DNA from: JBEKCB01 sp052139675
GTDB taxonomy: Bacteria; Planctomycetota; Brocadiia; CAIUPP01
Direction: 5' to 3'
Assembly (NCBI GenBank): GCA_052139675.1
Contig: JBKQWE010000053.1
Location: forward strand, 1 to 64,000
Length of the DNA stretch: 64,000 nucleotides
Every line of letters starts with the position of its first letter. Position 1 is the stretch's first letter. Shown here piece after piece: positions 49,900-58,014 of the stretch. Under the pieces are notes generated by a model. It was given only the letters and a program-made list of their open reading frames with translations. It searched no databases and had not been told where the DNA came from. The position numbers and the translations under genes are program-made.

Positions 49900-50907
49900 T
49901 CATTTCTCGGACGCCGCGCCTGATACTCCCTCGTCCTGCACCGGCGTCCATGTGCTGTCCGGATTGTATTCCGTCATTGCCCGCGCGATCCGTGAAGTCT
50001 TTTCGCCCAGGTTGCTCTGATAAACTTTGCCGTCCTGGTTGACGATGAATGTCATGATGCCCGACTCGTCCCAGCGCCGCGGATAAGCCACCAGCGCGAA
50101 CCCGCCGGTCAACTCGCCGCCGCTCATGTAATCCATTTTCCCGCCGGGCGCGTCCTTGCCCTGCCGGGTCAGAATCCTGAAATAGTAACCGTGGAACGGA
50201 TGCGAACCGGCGCCGATGCTCGCGCCGAAACCGGCGATATGAGCTTCCGCCACCAGCGGTCCGAACGGGCTGGGCGGTTCATTCTCCGCCGTCGGCCAGT
50301 AGAGGCCATCCTTCTTTCCGGGCGAGCTCTTGAATTTTTGCGCGTACTTCGCGCCTCCGCCCGCCTCCGCGTTCGCGGCGGAGTACTGCCGTTGCGCGGC
50401 CACATAAGCCCGGCAAACGCCAATGGCATGGAGCTCGTCCTTCCCGACGTGCCGGTTGATGATCTCCTCCTCGCCCGCCGCCGTGTCGAAATACCACTGC
50501 CCGTTCGCCTTCACCAGCGGAATCGGCATCGGCGTGGAGTTCGGGCCGACCTCCAGAATGATTTTGTCCTCGCCCTGTTTCACCAGGTTGCAGTCCTTCG
50601 CCATCATGGCGGCGAAACTCTTCGAATTGTTCGCGTCCTGCACTTCGTCGCCGGTCAGAAGTTTATCAATCTCCGGGCCGTAAACCTGGCGCAAGGCCGC
50701 CTTATCGTTGGCTTCGGTGGCCGCCTGCAAGGCTTTAACGGCCTCCTCCGGCGACGCGAACAGCCGTTGCCCGGCTGCCGGACCCGGTTGCGCCTCCTGC
50801 TGCTGCCCCGTCGCGCGAAGGTCCGCCGAACCCGTTCCGCAACCGCCCGCCAGGAGTACCAGGGTCAAAAGACCGGCAAGACGTGTCCATCGGTTTAATA
50901 GTTTCAT
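49900..50907 (-). CDS. DUF2950 lipoprotein
   Basis: The 335-residue protein has a lipoprotein signal (LLTLVLLAGGCGTG) and the DUF2950 core: FASPEEAVKALQAATEANDKAAL, GQWYFDTAAGEEEIINRHVG, YAQKFKSSPGKKDGLYWP, HPFHGYYFRILTRQG, then GGFALVAYPRRWDESGIMTFIVNQDG. The family is usually found next to DUF3300 proteins; here a His/Gly-rich lipoprotein takes that place upstream. The function is unknown. The ATG at 50907 has GAGGGACCT upstream. Confidence 0.88.
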   Translation of the reverse strand: MKLLNRWTRLAGLLTLVLLAGGCGTGSADLRATGQQQEAQPGPAAGQRLFASPEEAVKALQAATEANDKAALRQVYGPEIDKLLTGDEVQDANNSKSFAAMMAKDCNLVKQGEDKIILEVGPNSTPMPIPLVKANGQWYFDTAAGEEEIINRHVGKDELHAIGVCRAYVAAQRQYSAANAEAGGGAKYAQKFKSSPGKKDGLYWPTAENEPPSPFGPLVAEAHIAGFGASIGAGSHPFHGYYFRILTRQGKDAPGGKMDYMSGGELTGGFALVAYPRRWDESGIMTFIVNQDGKVYQSNLGEKTSRIARAMTEYNPDSTWTPVQDEGVSGAASEK

Positions 50908-50948
50908 AGGTCCCTCAGCTTTGTTTTTTGCCCAAAGAGTTGCGCGGT

Positions 50949-51287
50949 TCACCGTCCATGTCCTCCACCGCCGCCTCCGTGACCACCGCCGCCGCCGCCG
51001 CCAAAATGTCCGCCGCCGCCGCCATGGCCTCCAGAGCGCGCCGCGCCGCGGCTCTCAGCTCCGCGGTGCCCATACCGATACGTATCCCGGCCATGGTCCC
51101 GGTAATAGCCGCCGCCGAAGAAATATGTATCCGGTCCCCAGTCGTCGTAATAGCCATCGCCATAGTCACCCTCGTCGTCGTAATAACCCCCGTCGCCCAC
51201 GTAACCTGCGCAGCCGGTCATGGTCGCCAGCAGCGCGATCCCCAGCGCTAACTTGATTCGGCCGACCAGCGTGTTCCCCTTGTTCAT
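50949..51287 (-). CDS. Glycine/histidine/tyrosine-rich lipoprotein
   Basis: The 112-residue product has a lipoprotein signal (IALLATMTGCAG). A Tyr/Asp/Gly segment (GGYYDDEGDYGDGYYDD) follows, and the end is GGHGGGGGHFGGGGG and similar. The composition recalls the His-rich C-termini of DUF3300 proteins, which pair with DUF2950. GGGGAGG lies five bases before the ATG. It is followed by the DUF2950 gene after 41 bases. Confidence 0.7.
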   Translation of the reverse strand: MNKGNTLVGRIKLALGIALLATMTGCAGYVGDGGYYDDEGDYGDGYYDDWGPDTYFFGGGYYRDHGRDTYRYGHRGAESRGAARSGGHGGGGGHFGGGGGGGHGGGGGGHGR

Positions 51288-51522
51288 GCGAACCTCCCCT
51301 TCGCGGAAGAAATCAAAACCGCCGCTGCCCAAGGAAACGGTATCGCAAAAGTGTGACGCGAAGACAGCCCATCTTCACCCATACACGCCCCGATGCCCAT
51401 TAAGCGCTTATACCACACGGCCGCTGGGTATCCAAGCCCCGGCAAGGCCGAAAATCGGATTTTGGCATCCGTGCTAATTGCGGGAAGCGTCTTTGCATGC
51501 CGAGTTGCGAACGAAGGGTTCC

Positions 51523-51553
51523 TTGACGAGCATGGCCTCGGTCGTCAGAATAT
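51523..51553 (+). promoter_or_regulatory. Promoter module A of the secreted-paralogue locus
   Basis: TTGACG (51523-51528), then TGGCCTCGGTCGTCAGA, then ATAT. The same block occurs at 52911-52941 before the aldo/keto reductase gene. The likely -10 is GAATAT. The rest of the 323-base gap 51288-51610 holds nothing else I can support. Confidence 0.6.
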
Positions 51554-51610
51554 GACCTCGGACGCCTGACCGTAGCCATCGTCCTTGCAGCGCTTTTTGA
51601 AAGGGTCAAT

Positions 51611-52894
51611 ATGTCGCATAGACTGCATGGCGGCGCGATGTGCGCATTGCTCGCGGCGATCGGGATGGGACTGCTGGCGGGCTTTTCCATCGCCCAGGGC
51701 CAGCCGAAGGACCCGGCAACCGGAGAAGCCGTTCAGATAGGAGCGACCATGGATCCGGCGATCGCAAAAGAATGGATGAGCCGTTGGAAACAGAACATCC
51801 TCGGCGAGATCCGCAAGAACCGCTATTGCGACAAGGAAACGGGCGAGTCCATCGGCTGGGCCGTCACTCCGTTCCTGAACGGGTTCTACTACGGCTACAT
51901 GGCCACCGGCGACCGCGAGTGGGTGGACCACCTGATTGATTGGGCCGACTCCGTCATCAAGCGCGGCGTCAAAGAGCCGGACGGGTACATCGGCTGGCCC
52001 AAGGAAGAGGACGACGGCGTCCTCGAGTACCTGCCCCCCGGCATGAAGGAGCGCTACACGGATACCGAGCTGTGCGATGCGATGTTCCTCCGCCCGCTGG
52101 TGATGATGGCCGGCGAGATTCTCAGGACGCCGGCGCTCAAGAAAGAGTACGGCGCCAAGGCCGAGGAATACCTCCGGCTTTCCGAGCAGACGTTCGATAA
52201 ATGGAACTCGCGCGGCGCCTGGCGCGATACGAAGGAAGGCGGCATCTGGGTCGTCCCGCCTTTCGGGCTGGACCCGAAGACCCTCAAGTGGACCGAGACC
52301 GAGGGATATGAAAGAAGAAACACGGACGGCAACTCCCTGCCCGCGAACAAGGAAAACCAGATCGCCAAGTGGGTCCTCGCCATGTACGACGTGACGCACA
52401 AGCCGATCTACCGCGAACGGGCCGAGAAGTGGTTCCAGACGATGAAGTCTCACATGAAACTCCGGGACGACGGCAAGTATTTCGTCTGGAATTACTGGGA
52501 CGCGAACGTGCCGTGGGACCACAACCCGGATGGCTCGATCAAGCACTGGGTGGGCGTGCACCCGAACGGCGGTTACTACGCGGACGACGTCGAAGGGATC
52601 GTGGCGGCGTACGAGCATGGCCTGGTCTTCACGAAAGAGGACATCGCGCGCCTCATCGCCACCAACCGGGACTTCATGTGGAACCAGCAAATCAAGGACG
52701 CACAATTCAAGCGGATTGACGACAGAGCGCCCGCTCCGAAAGTGCCGCCGGGGGTGCTCTGGGTCGCCTTGACGCCCTACGACCCGACGCTGCTGAAGAT
52801 TTTTGAAGCCAACTTCGATCCGAGCGGTTGGGAGGGGATATGGACGTCTGAATGGGTCACTCGCCTCAGCCGGAAGTCCGAAGCCGGCCGGTAA
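51611..52894 (+). CDS. Secreted protein, unrecognised toroid-like family, paralogue of 56458
   Basis: The 427-residue protein has a signal peptide (LLAAIGMGLLAGFSIAQG). Repeated helical pairs suggest an alpha/alpha barrel: TPFLNGFYYGYMATGDREWVD, LIDWADSVIKRGVKEPDGYIGWP, FLRPLVMMAGEILRTP and VVAAYEHGLVFTKEDIARLIAT-type motifs. About half of these blocks recur in the protein at 56458, so the two are paralogues. Such barrels are common in polysaccharide lyases and unsaturated glucuronyl hydrolases, but I see no decisive catalytic motif. AAAGGGTCAAT precedes the ATG. Confidence 0.7.
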   Translation: MSHRLHGGAMCALLAAIGMGLLAGFSIAQGQPKDPATGEAVQIGATMDPAIAKEWMSRWKQNILGEIRKNRYCDKETGESIGWAVTPFLNGFYYGYMATGDREWVDHLIDWADSVIKRGVKEPDGYIGWPKEEDDGVLEYLPPGMKERYTDTELCDAMFLRPLVMMAGEILRTPALKKEYGAKAEEYLRLSEQTFDKWNSRGAWRDTKEGGIWVVPPFGLDPKTLKWTETEGYERRNTDGNSLPANKENQIAKWVLAMYDVTHKPIYRERAEKWFQTMKSHMKLRDDGKYFVWNYWDANVPWDHNPDGSIKHWVGVHPNGGYYADDVEGIVAAYEHGLVFTKEDIARLIATNRDFMWNQQIKDAQFKRIDDRAPAPKVPPGVLWVALTPYDPTLLKIFEANFDPSGWEGIWTSEWVTRLSRKSEAGR

Positions 52895-52910
52895 GCCGGC
52901 GAAAAAGCGC

Positions 52911-52941
52911 TTGACGGAGGTGGCCTCGGTCGTCAGACTAT
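52911..52941 (+). promoter_or_regulatory. Promoter module B of the secreted-paralogue locus
   Basis: TTGACG (52911-52916), TGGCCTCGGTCGTCAGA, then CTAT. It is identical to module A at 26 of 31 positions by my count. It stands 59 bases before the aldo/keto reductase ATG. The conserved 17-base block fills the spacer and -10 region and may be an operator. Confidence 0.6.
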
Positions 52942-52999
52942 CCGTGGCAGTGGCGGCGCACCGTCCGGCAAATTCCCGTTTCGATGAGAAAGGAACTCC

Positions 53000-53989
53000 A
53001 TGGCGTGGTCTCCTGTAGAATCCCGTTATTCGAAGATGAAATACAACCGCTGCGGACGGAGCGGCCTGTCGCTGCCGGCGATCTCGCTCGGGCTGTGGCA
53101 TAATTTCGGCGGCATTGACGCCCTCGAGAATCAACGCGCGATGGTCCGCCGCGCCTTCGACCTGGGGATTACGCACTTCGACCTCGCCAACAATTACGGC
53201 CCGCCGCCGGGTTCGGCGGAGGAGAACTTCGGGGCGATCTTCCGAAAGGACCTTGCGGCGCACCGCGACGAATTGATCGTCTCGACCAAGGCCGGCTACC
53301 TGATGTGGCCGGGACCTTACGGCGAGTGGGGATCGCGCAAATACCTGCTGGCGAGCCTCGACCAGAGCCTGCGGCGCATGGGGCTGGAGTACGTGGACAT
53401 CTTTTACTCGCACCGGCCCGACCCGAACACGCCGCTGGAAGAAACCATGGGCGCGCTCGACGCCGCGGTCCGCCGGGGCAAGGCCCTTTACGCCGGCATC
53501 TCCTCTTACAGCGCGGAGCAGACCGCGGAGGCCGCGCGCATTCTGCGGGCGCTCGGCACGCCCTGCCTCATCCATCAGCCCAGCTACTCCATGTTCAGCC
53601 GATGGATCGAAGAGGGACTCCAGGAAGTCCTTCAGCGCGAAGGGATCGGCAGCATCGCGTTCTGTCCGCTGTCGCAGGGGCTGTTGACGGACCGATACCT
53701 CGCCGGCATACCCGCCGACTCTCGCGCCGCCAAGCCCAGCGGCTTCCTGAAGCCGGCGGCGATCACGAAGGACAAGCTGGCGAAAATCCGCAAGCTCAAC
53801 AAGCTGGCCAAGGCGCGCGGGCAGAGCCTGGCGCAGATGGCGCTCGCGTGGGTCTTGCGCGGGGGCAAAGTCACCTCGGCCCTCGTCGGCGCCAGCAAAG
53901 TCAGCCAGATCGAGGAAAACGTCGCCGGCCTCGCGAACCTCGAATTCGCCGCCGAGGAACTGCAGCAGATTGATCGTATCCTGGCGTAG
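53000..53989 (+). CDS. Aldo/keto reductase of the YghZ type
   Basis: The 329-residue barrel resembles L-glyceraldehyde-3-phosphate reductase YghZ and Kv-beta proteins. LGLWHNFGGIDALENQRAMV and FDLGITHFDLANNYGPPPGSAEENFG hold the catalytic Asp and Tyr. STKAGYLMWPGPYGEWGSRKYL carries the Lys, DIFYSHRPDP the His, and VTSALVGASKVSQIEEN is the NADPH-binding end. It opens the central operon. AAGGAACTCC precedes the ATG. Confidence 0.92.
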   Translation: MAWSPVESRYSKMKYNRCGRSGLSLPAISLGLWHNFGGIDALENQRAMVRRAFDLGITHFDLANNYGPPPGSAEENFGAIFRKDLAAHRDELIVSTKAGYLMWPGPYGEWGSRKYLLASLDQSLRRMGLEYVDIFYSHRPDPNTPLEETMGALDAAVRRGKALYAGISSYSAEQTAEAARILRALGTPCLIHQPSYSMFSRWIEEGLQEVLQREGIGSIAFCPLSQGLLTDRYLAGIPADSRAAKPSGFLKPAAITKDKLAKIRKLNKLAKARGQSLAQMALAWVLRGGKVTSALVGASKVSQIEENVAGLANLEFAAEELQQIDRILA

Positions 53990-54016
53990 AGCGCGAATGC
54001 GGAAAGGAACAGGACT

Positions 54017-55294
54017 ATGGCCGATGCGCCATCCGCTTTCATAGAGGACACGCACGTCGAGGACAGCGCCCTCACGCGCGCCGAACGCGACATCCTGCGC
54101 GAACTCGCCGGGCGCGTCGCGCAGCTCGCCGCGCGGCCCATCGAACAGGAAAAGAAAAAGCTCTGGGCGCTGCACAACGATCTCCGGAAAACCCGCCCGC
54201 TGATCTTCTGCGACCCGGAAAACGGCTGGCAGGAGATCATCACGCCGGACCAGATCCGATGCAGTCACGCGCTGGCCCGCCGCTGGGAGCATCGCCTGCG
54301 CAAGGAGGTGTTCTGGGGCGAGGTCATGAACGACGACCGGGTCATCCAACCCTGGTTCGACCTCGGCTGGATTTACTCCCGCAGCGACTGGGGCATGCAC
54401 GAAACCAATATCGGCGGGCAGGACGGCGGCGCGCGCCGCTGGGATGCGCCGCTGAAGGACCTGTCGGACCAGTCGGCGCTCCGGTTCCAGAAGATCGCGG
54501 TGGACCGGCCCGCGACCGACCGCCTGATCCAATTGGCCCGCGACGTTTTCGGCGACCTCCTTCCGTCCCGGTTGCGCGCGAGCTGGTACTGGACGCTGGG
54601 CCTGACGGGCGAATTGATCAAGCTTCGCGGCCTCGGGCAGTTCATGATGGACTTGTGCGACGACCCGGACGGGCTGCGCCGGCTCATGGCTTTCCTGCGC
54701 GACGGGACGATGGACATGGTGAGCTTCCTGGAGAAGAACGGCCTTTACACGCTCAATAACGAGGGCGACTACGTCGGCTCCGGCGGGTTCGGATGGACCG
54801 CGCAGTTGCCCGCAAAGGACTATGCCGGCCGCGCGCGCGCCAAAGATCTGTGGTGCCTGTCGGAGAGCCAGGAGACCGTGGCAGTGTCTCCGCGGATGTT
54901 CGAGGAATTCGTGTTCCAGTACCAGCAGCCGCTTCTGGAGCGGTTCGGGCTGGTCTGTTACGGCTGCTGCGAGCCGGTGCACGAGCGCTGGCCGATCATC
55001 AAGCGGATTCGCAACCTGCGCCGCGTCAGCGTCTCGCCCTGGTGCGATCGGCAGAAGATGGCGGAGTACCTGGAGGACCGCTACGTGTACTCGCTGAAGC
55101 CCGCTCCGTCGCTGCTGGCGGCTGAACAGTTCGACGAGGAGGCCGTCCGGCGCGACGTGCGCGACGCGCTGGCCAAGGCCCGCGGCTGCCACCTGGAGTT
55201 GCTTATGAAGGACAATAACACCATCCGCCATGAACCCCGGCGCGTCGTGCGCTGGGTGCAGATCACCCGCGAGGAGATCGAGCGCCAGGGCTGA
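54017..55294 (+). CDS. Uroporphyrinogen-decarboxylase-superfamily protein
   Basis: This 425-residue barrel belongs to the URO-D/MtaA superfamily, in which members either decarboxylate porphyrins or move methyl groups to or from cobalamin carriers. LTGELIKLRGLGQFMMDLCDDPDGLRRLMAFL and CYGCCEPVHERW are the recognisable blocks; the latter has a Cys pair that could bind zinc as in the methyltransferases. KPAPSLLAAEQFDEEAVRRDV and HLELLMKDNNTI follow. No corrinoid protein adjoins it. It starts 27 bases after the reductase. Confidence 0.8.
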   Translation: MADAPSAFIEDTHVEDSALTRAERDILRELAGRVAQLAARPIEQEKKKLWALHNDLRKTRPLIFCDPENGWQEIITPDQIRCSHALARRWEHRLRKEVFWGEVMNDDRVIQPWFDLGWIYSRSDWGMHETNIGGQDGGARRWDAPLKDLSDQSALRFQKIAVDRPATDRLIQLARDVFGDLLPSRLRASWYWTLGLTGELIKLRGLGQFMMDLCDDPDGLRRLMAFLRDGTMDMVSFLEKNGLYTLNNEGDYVGSGGFGWTAQLPAKDYAGRARAKDLWCLSESQETVAVSPRMFEEFVFQYQQPLLERFGLVCYGCCEPVHERWPIIKRIRNLRRVSVSPWCDRQKMAEYLEDRYVYSLKPAPSLLAAEQFDEEAVRRDVRDALAKARGCHLELLMKDNNTIRHEPRRVVRWVQITREEIERQG

Positions 55295-55348
55295 TCTTCT
55301 CGTGCGGAGCGCGATGATAGGGCCAACCTCGATTAAGAAAGACCTTCC

Positions 55349-56461
55349 ATGCCCATGACCAGCCGCGAGCGATTCATGAACGCGCTTCTGCGCAAGCCCG
55401 TGGACCACGTTCCCTGCACCGAAGAGCCGTGGGCCGCCACGATCCAGCGCTACGTCAAGGAGGGCCATCTGAAGGAAGGCGAGGACATTATCCGGCATTT
55501 CGACTTCGATATCCGCGCCGGCGGATGGCTCAACAGCACCGCCGACCTCGACTTCAAACCGGTCACGCTCGAGGAGACGGACGAGACGATCCTCCAGCTC
55601 GATGGGAACGGCGCCAAGCTCCGGCGGCACAAGCTCCACGAGAGCACGCCCGAGCACGTGGACTTCACCGTCAAGGACCGGGCCGGCTGGCTGGAGCACA
55701 CCAGGCACCGCCTCGTAAAACTCGACCGCCGCCGCATCCCGTTCGAAAGCTACCGCAACCAACGCAGGAAAGCCGCGGAGGAGCAGCGCTTCTTCGCCTG
55801 GAGCGGCGTGGCGCCGTTCGAGCAGATGCACCCGCTCTGCGGCCACGAATACATGCTCATGGGCATGGCTCTCGATCCCGACTGGGTCAGGGACATGGTC
55901 ATGACCTACGCGCACTTCACGCTCATGCACCTGGAAGTCCTGTTCGCCGAAGAGGGACTGCCGGACGGCATGTTCTTCTACGAGGACATGGGCTTCAAGC
56001 AAAGACCGTTCATGTCGCCGCGGATGTACGAGGAGATCATGCAGCCCGGGCACCAGTTGCTCTTCGACTGGTCGCACGCGCGCAAGCTGCCCGTGATGGT
56101 CCATTCGTGCGGCTTCGTGGAGCCGCTCGTGCCGGGGCTCGTGAAGGCGGGCATGGACTGCCTGCAGGCCATGGAGGTCAAGGCGGGCATGGACGTGGTG
56201 CGCCTCGCCGAAAAATTCGCCGGCCGCCTCAGCTTTTTCGGCGGCATTGACGTGCGCGCGCTCATCTCGAACGACCGCAGGCAGGTCGCCGCCGAGCTCG
56301 AGCGCAAAATCCCCGCGGTCCTCCGCCAGGGCTGCGGCTACATCCTCCATTCCGACCATTCGATCCCGCCCGATGTAAACTACGAGACGCTTTGTTACTT
56401 CTTCAAACACGGCCGCGAGGTCGGGACGTGGGAAAACGTGTTCGGAGCCGGGAAAGCATGA
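55349..56461 (+). CDS. Second uroporphyrinogen-decarboxylase-like protein
   Basis: The 370-residue protein is a diverged paralogue in the same superfamily. MTSRERFMNALLRKPVDHVPC is the typical N-terminus, followed by FEQMHPLCGHEYMLMGMALDPDWVRDM and EEGLPDGMFFYEDMGFKQRPFMSPRMYEEIM. MVHSCGFVEPLVPGLVKAGMDCLQAMEVKAGMD carries the HxCG metal motif, and HSDHSIPPDVNYETL ends the active site. It probably acts with the preceding protein on a methylated or carboxylated substrate. Its stop overlaps the next start (ATGA). Confidence 0.85.
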   Translation: MPMTSRERFMNALLRKPVDHVPCTEEPWAATIQRYVKEGHLKEGEDIIRHFDFDIRAGGWLNSTADLDFKPVTLEETDETILQLDGNGAKLRRHKLHESTPEHVDFTVKDRAGWLEHTRHRLVKLDRRRIPFESYRNQRRKAAEEQRFFAWSGVAPFEQMHPLCGHEYMLMGMALDPDWVRDMVMTYAHFTLMHLEVLFAEEGLPDGMFFYEDMGFKQRPFMSPRMYEEIMQPGHQLLFDWSHARKLPVMVHSCGFVEPLVPGLVKAGMDCLQAMEVKAGMDVVRLAEKFAGRLSFFGGIDVRALISNDRRQVAAELERKIPAVLRQGCGYILHSDHSIPPDVNYETLCYFFKHGREVGTWENVFGAGKA

Positions 56462-57894
56462 AGAAAATGATAGCGCTGATCGTCGCCGGCCCGCTGCTGA
56501 TGGCGGCGCTCTGCCAGGCGCAGGCCGCGCCGGCCATGACGCTCACGAAGATGGACGAGGCGAAGCAAAAGGACTGGCTCGCCCACTGGGACAAGTTCAT
56601 CTCCGGCGTGGACAAGGACTACCGCACGTGCGATACCGCCCAGGACGGCGAGATCGCCTGGCTGGTGACGCCCGTCATGGAGGGCTTCTACAACGGCTAC
56701 CGCGCCACCCATGATGCGCGGTACGTGGATATGGCGGTGGACTGGGCGGACTCGCTCATCAAGCGCGCCGTGATGGAGCCCGACGGCTATCTCGGCTGGC
56801 CCGGACAGTGGGGCCGGACAAAGATCATCAACGCGGGCAGCGGAGTGGACAACCTGAACGAGTACAACACCGACAGCTTTATCAGCGACGCGATGGTGTT
56901 TCGCCCGATCGTCCTGCTGGCCCGCGAGATGGCCACGAACCCCGCGCTGAAGGAGAAGTACGGCGCGAAAGGCGAGAGCTACCTCAAGCTCGCCGGGCAG
57001 CTCTACGAGAAGTGGGTTGAGCGCGGCGGTTGGCGCGAGATCGAGGACGGCGGGATGATCTCCGTGGTCTTGCCCTTCGGGATGGACGAGGCCAACCGGA
57101 AATGGATCGGCTTCGATACCAGGAACGACCCCGGCCACGGATTCTCGCACCCCGACAACCAGGCCAACGAGGTCGCCCGCTGGATGCTCGCGATGTGGGA
57201 CGTGACCGGCAAGCCGGAATACAAGGACCGCGCCGAGAGATGGTTCAAGGTGCAAAAAAGCCGGATGACGCCGAAGAGCGACGGCACGTACGAGATTTGG
57301 AACTACTGGCAGCCGGCCGGCCCGTGGGATTACAAGGCCGACCACACTCCGAAGCACTGGATAGGCGTCCATCCCAACGACGAATATTACGGGCTCGACA
57401 CCGCGGCCATCGTCGCCGCGTACGAGCATGGCCTGGTGTTCACGCAGGCGGACATCGCTCGCCTCATCGCCACCGCCAAGAGCACCTGGACCGGAAGCGA
57501 TCCCTCCGCGCCGATGGCCGGAATGGCGGTCTCGGTCCAGCCGGCGAGTGGCACGGCGGAAGCGGTCAACGCCTGCTTCCCGAACTCACGGACCCCGGAG
57601 CCGAGCTCCGCCGGCCTTGGCGCCTTGAGCGGCACGGTCGTTAGCGTGGAATGGGACGCGAAAGCTGGCAAGGGCAAGCTGGTCGTCCAGCCCAAAGATG
57701 CCCAGGCGCCCCAGGTGACGCTCGCCACCGACAAGAACACGAAGGTCCAGCTCCTGCGCATGTGGCCCGACCTGGCCCCCTACGATGTCGAGATCCAGAA
57801 GAACTTCGAGGCAACCCAGAGGACGGACAACTGGAGCGGCCTGGCCATCGTGCCGTACTATCTCATGCTCCAGTCGAAGTTGGCAAGCAAATAG
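56458..57894 (+). CDS. Secreted paralogue of 51611 with an inserted beta domain
   Basis: The 478-residue protein has a signal peptide (MIALIVAGPLLMAALCQAQA). It shares block after block with the 51611 protein: TPVMEGFYNGYRATHD, VDWADSLIKRAVMEPDGYLGWP, KHWIGVHPN, IVAAYEHGLVFTQADIARLIAT. Near residues 345-430 an extra segment is inserted (AVSVQPASGTAEAV, LSGTVVSVEWD, KGKLVVQPKDAQ) before the shared ending (WPDLAPYDVEIQKNFEA). The insert looks like a small beta-barrel of unknown role. Translationally coupled to the URO-D-like gene. Confidence 0.7.
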   Translation: MKKMIALIVAGPLLMAALCQAQAAPAMTLTKMDEAKQKDWLAHWDKFISGVDKDYRTCDTAQDGEIAWLVTPVMEGFYNGYRATHDARYVDMAVDWADSLIKRAVMEPDGYLGWPGQWGRTKIINAGSGVDNLNEYNTDSFISDAMVFRPIVLLAREMATNPALKEKYGAKGESYLKLAGQLYEKWVERGGWREIEDGGMISVVLPFGMDEANRKWIGFDTRNDPGHGFSHPDNQANEVARWMLAMWDVTGKPEYKDRAERWFKVQKSRMTPKSDGTYEIWNYWQPAGPWDYKADHTPKHWIGVHPNDEYYGLDTAAIVAAYEHGLVFTQADIARLIATAKSTWTGSDPSAPMAGMAVSVQPASGTAEAVNACFPNSRTPEPSSAGLGALSGTVVSVEWDAKAGKGKLVVQPKDAQAPQVTLATDKNTKVQLLRMWPDLAPYDVEIQKNFEATQRTDNWSGLAIVPYYLMLQSKLASK

Positions 57895-57895
57895 G

Positions 57896-57976
57896 CGTTA
57901 CCCGTACCACGAGTATAAAAAGGCTTGACATTATATGAAACGTTACGTATACTTTCGTTACCAAAAGTAGCGTTAC
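57896..57976 (+). promoter_or_regulatory. Promoter with CGTTAC iterons, polysaccharide operon
   Basis: TTGACA (57925-57930), 17 bases, TATACT (57948-57953) is a consensus-grade promoter. CGTTAC occurs at 57896, 57941, 57956 and 57971. The last three are exactly 15 bases apart and the first is 45 bases (three times 15) upstream. Two iterons overlap the promoter and one lies just downstream, a layout suited to cooperative repression. The likely binder is the HTH protein encoded at 58015. Confidence 0.8.
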
Positions 57977-58014
57977 TCTCACGGATGTGTCTGTTCAAGG
58001 CAAAGACATAATAG

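Noticed and set aside
51545..56410. A 1621-codon open frame on the minus strand opposite the secreted-paralogue/URO-D locus
   Set aside because: It lies antisense to five well-supported genes. Its translation is Arg/His/Val/Asp-rich low complexity with no family pattern. The high G+C third positions of the real genes remove stops in this frame.
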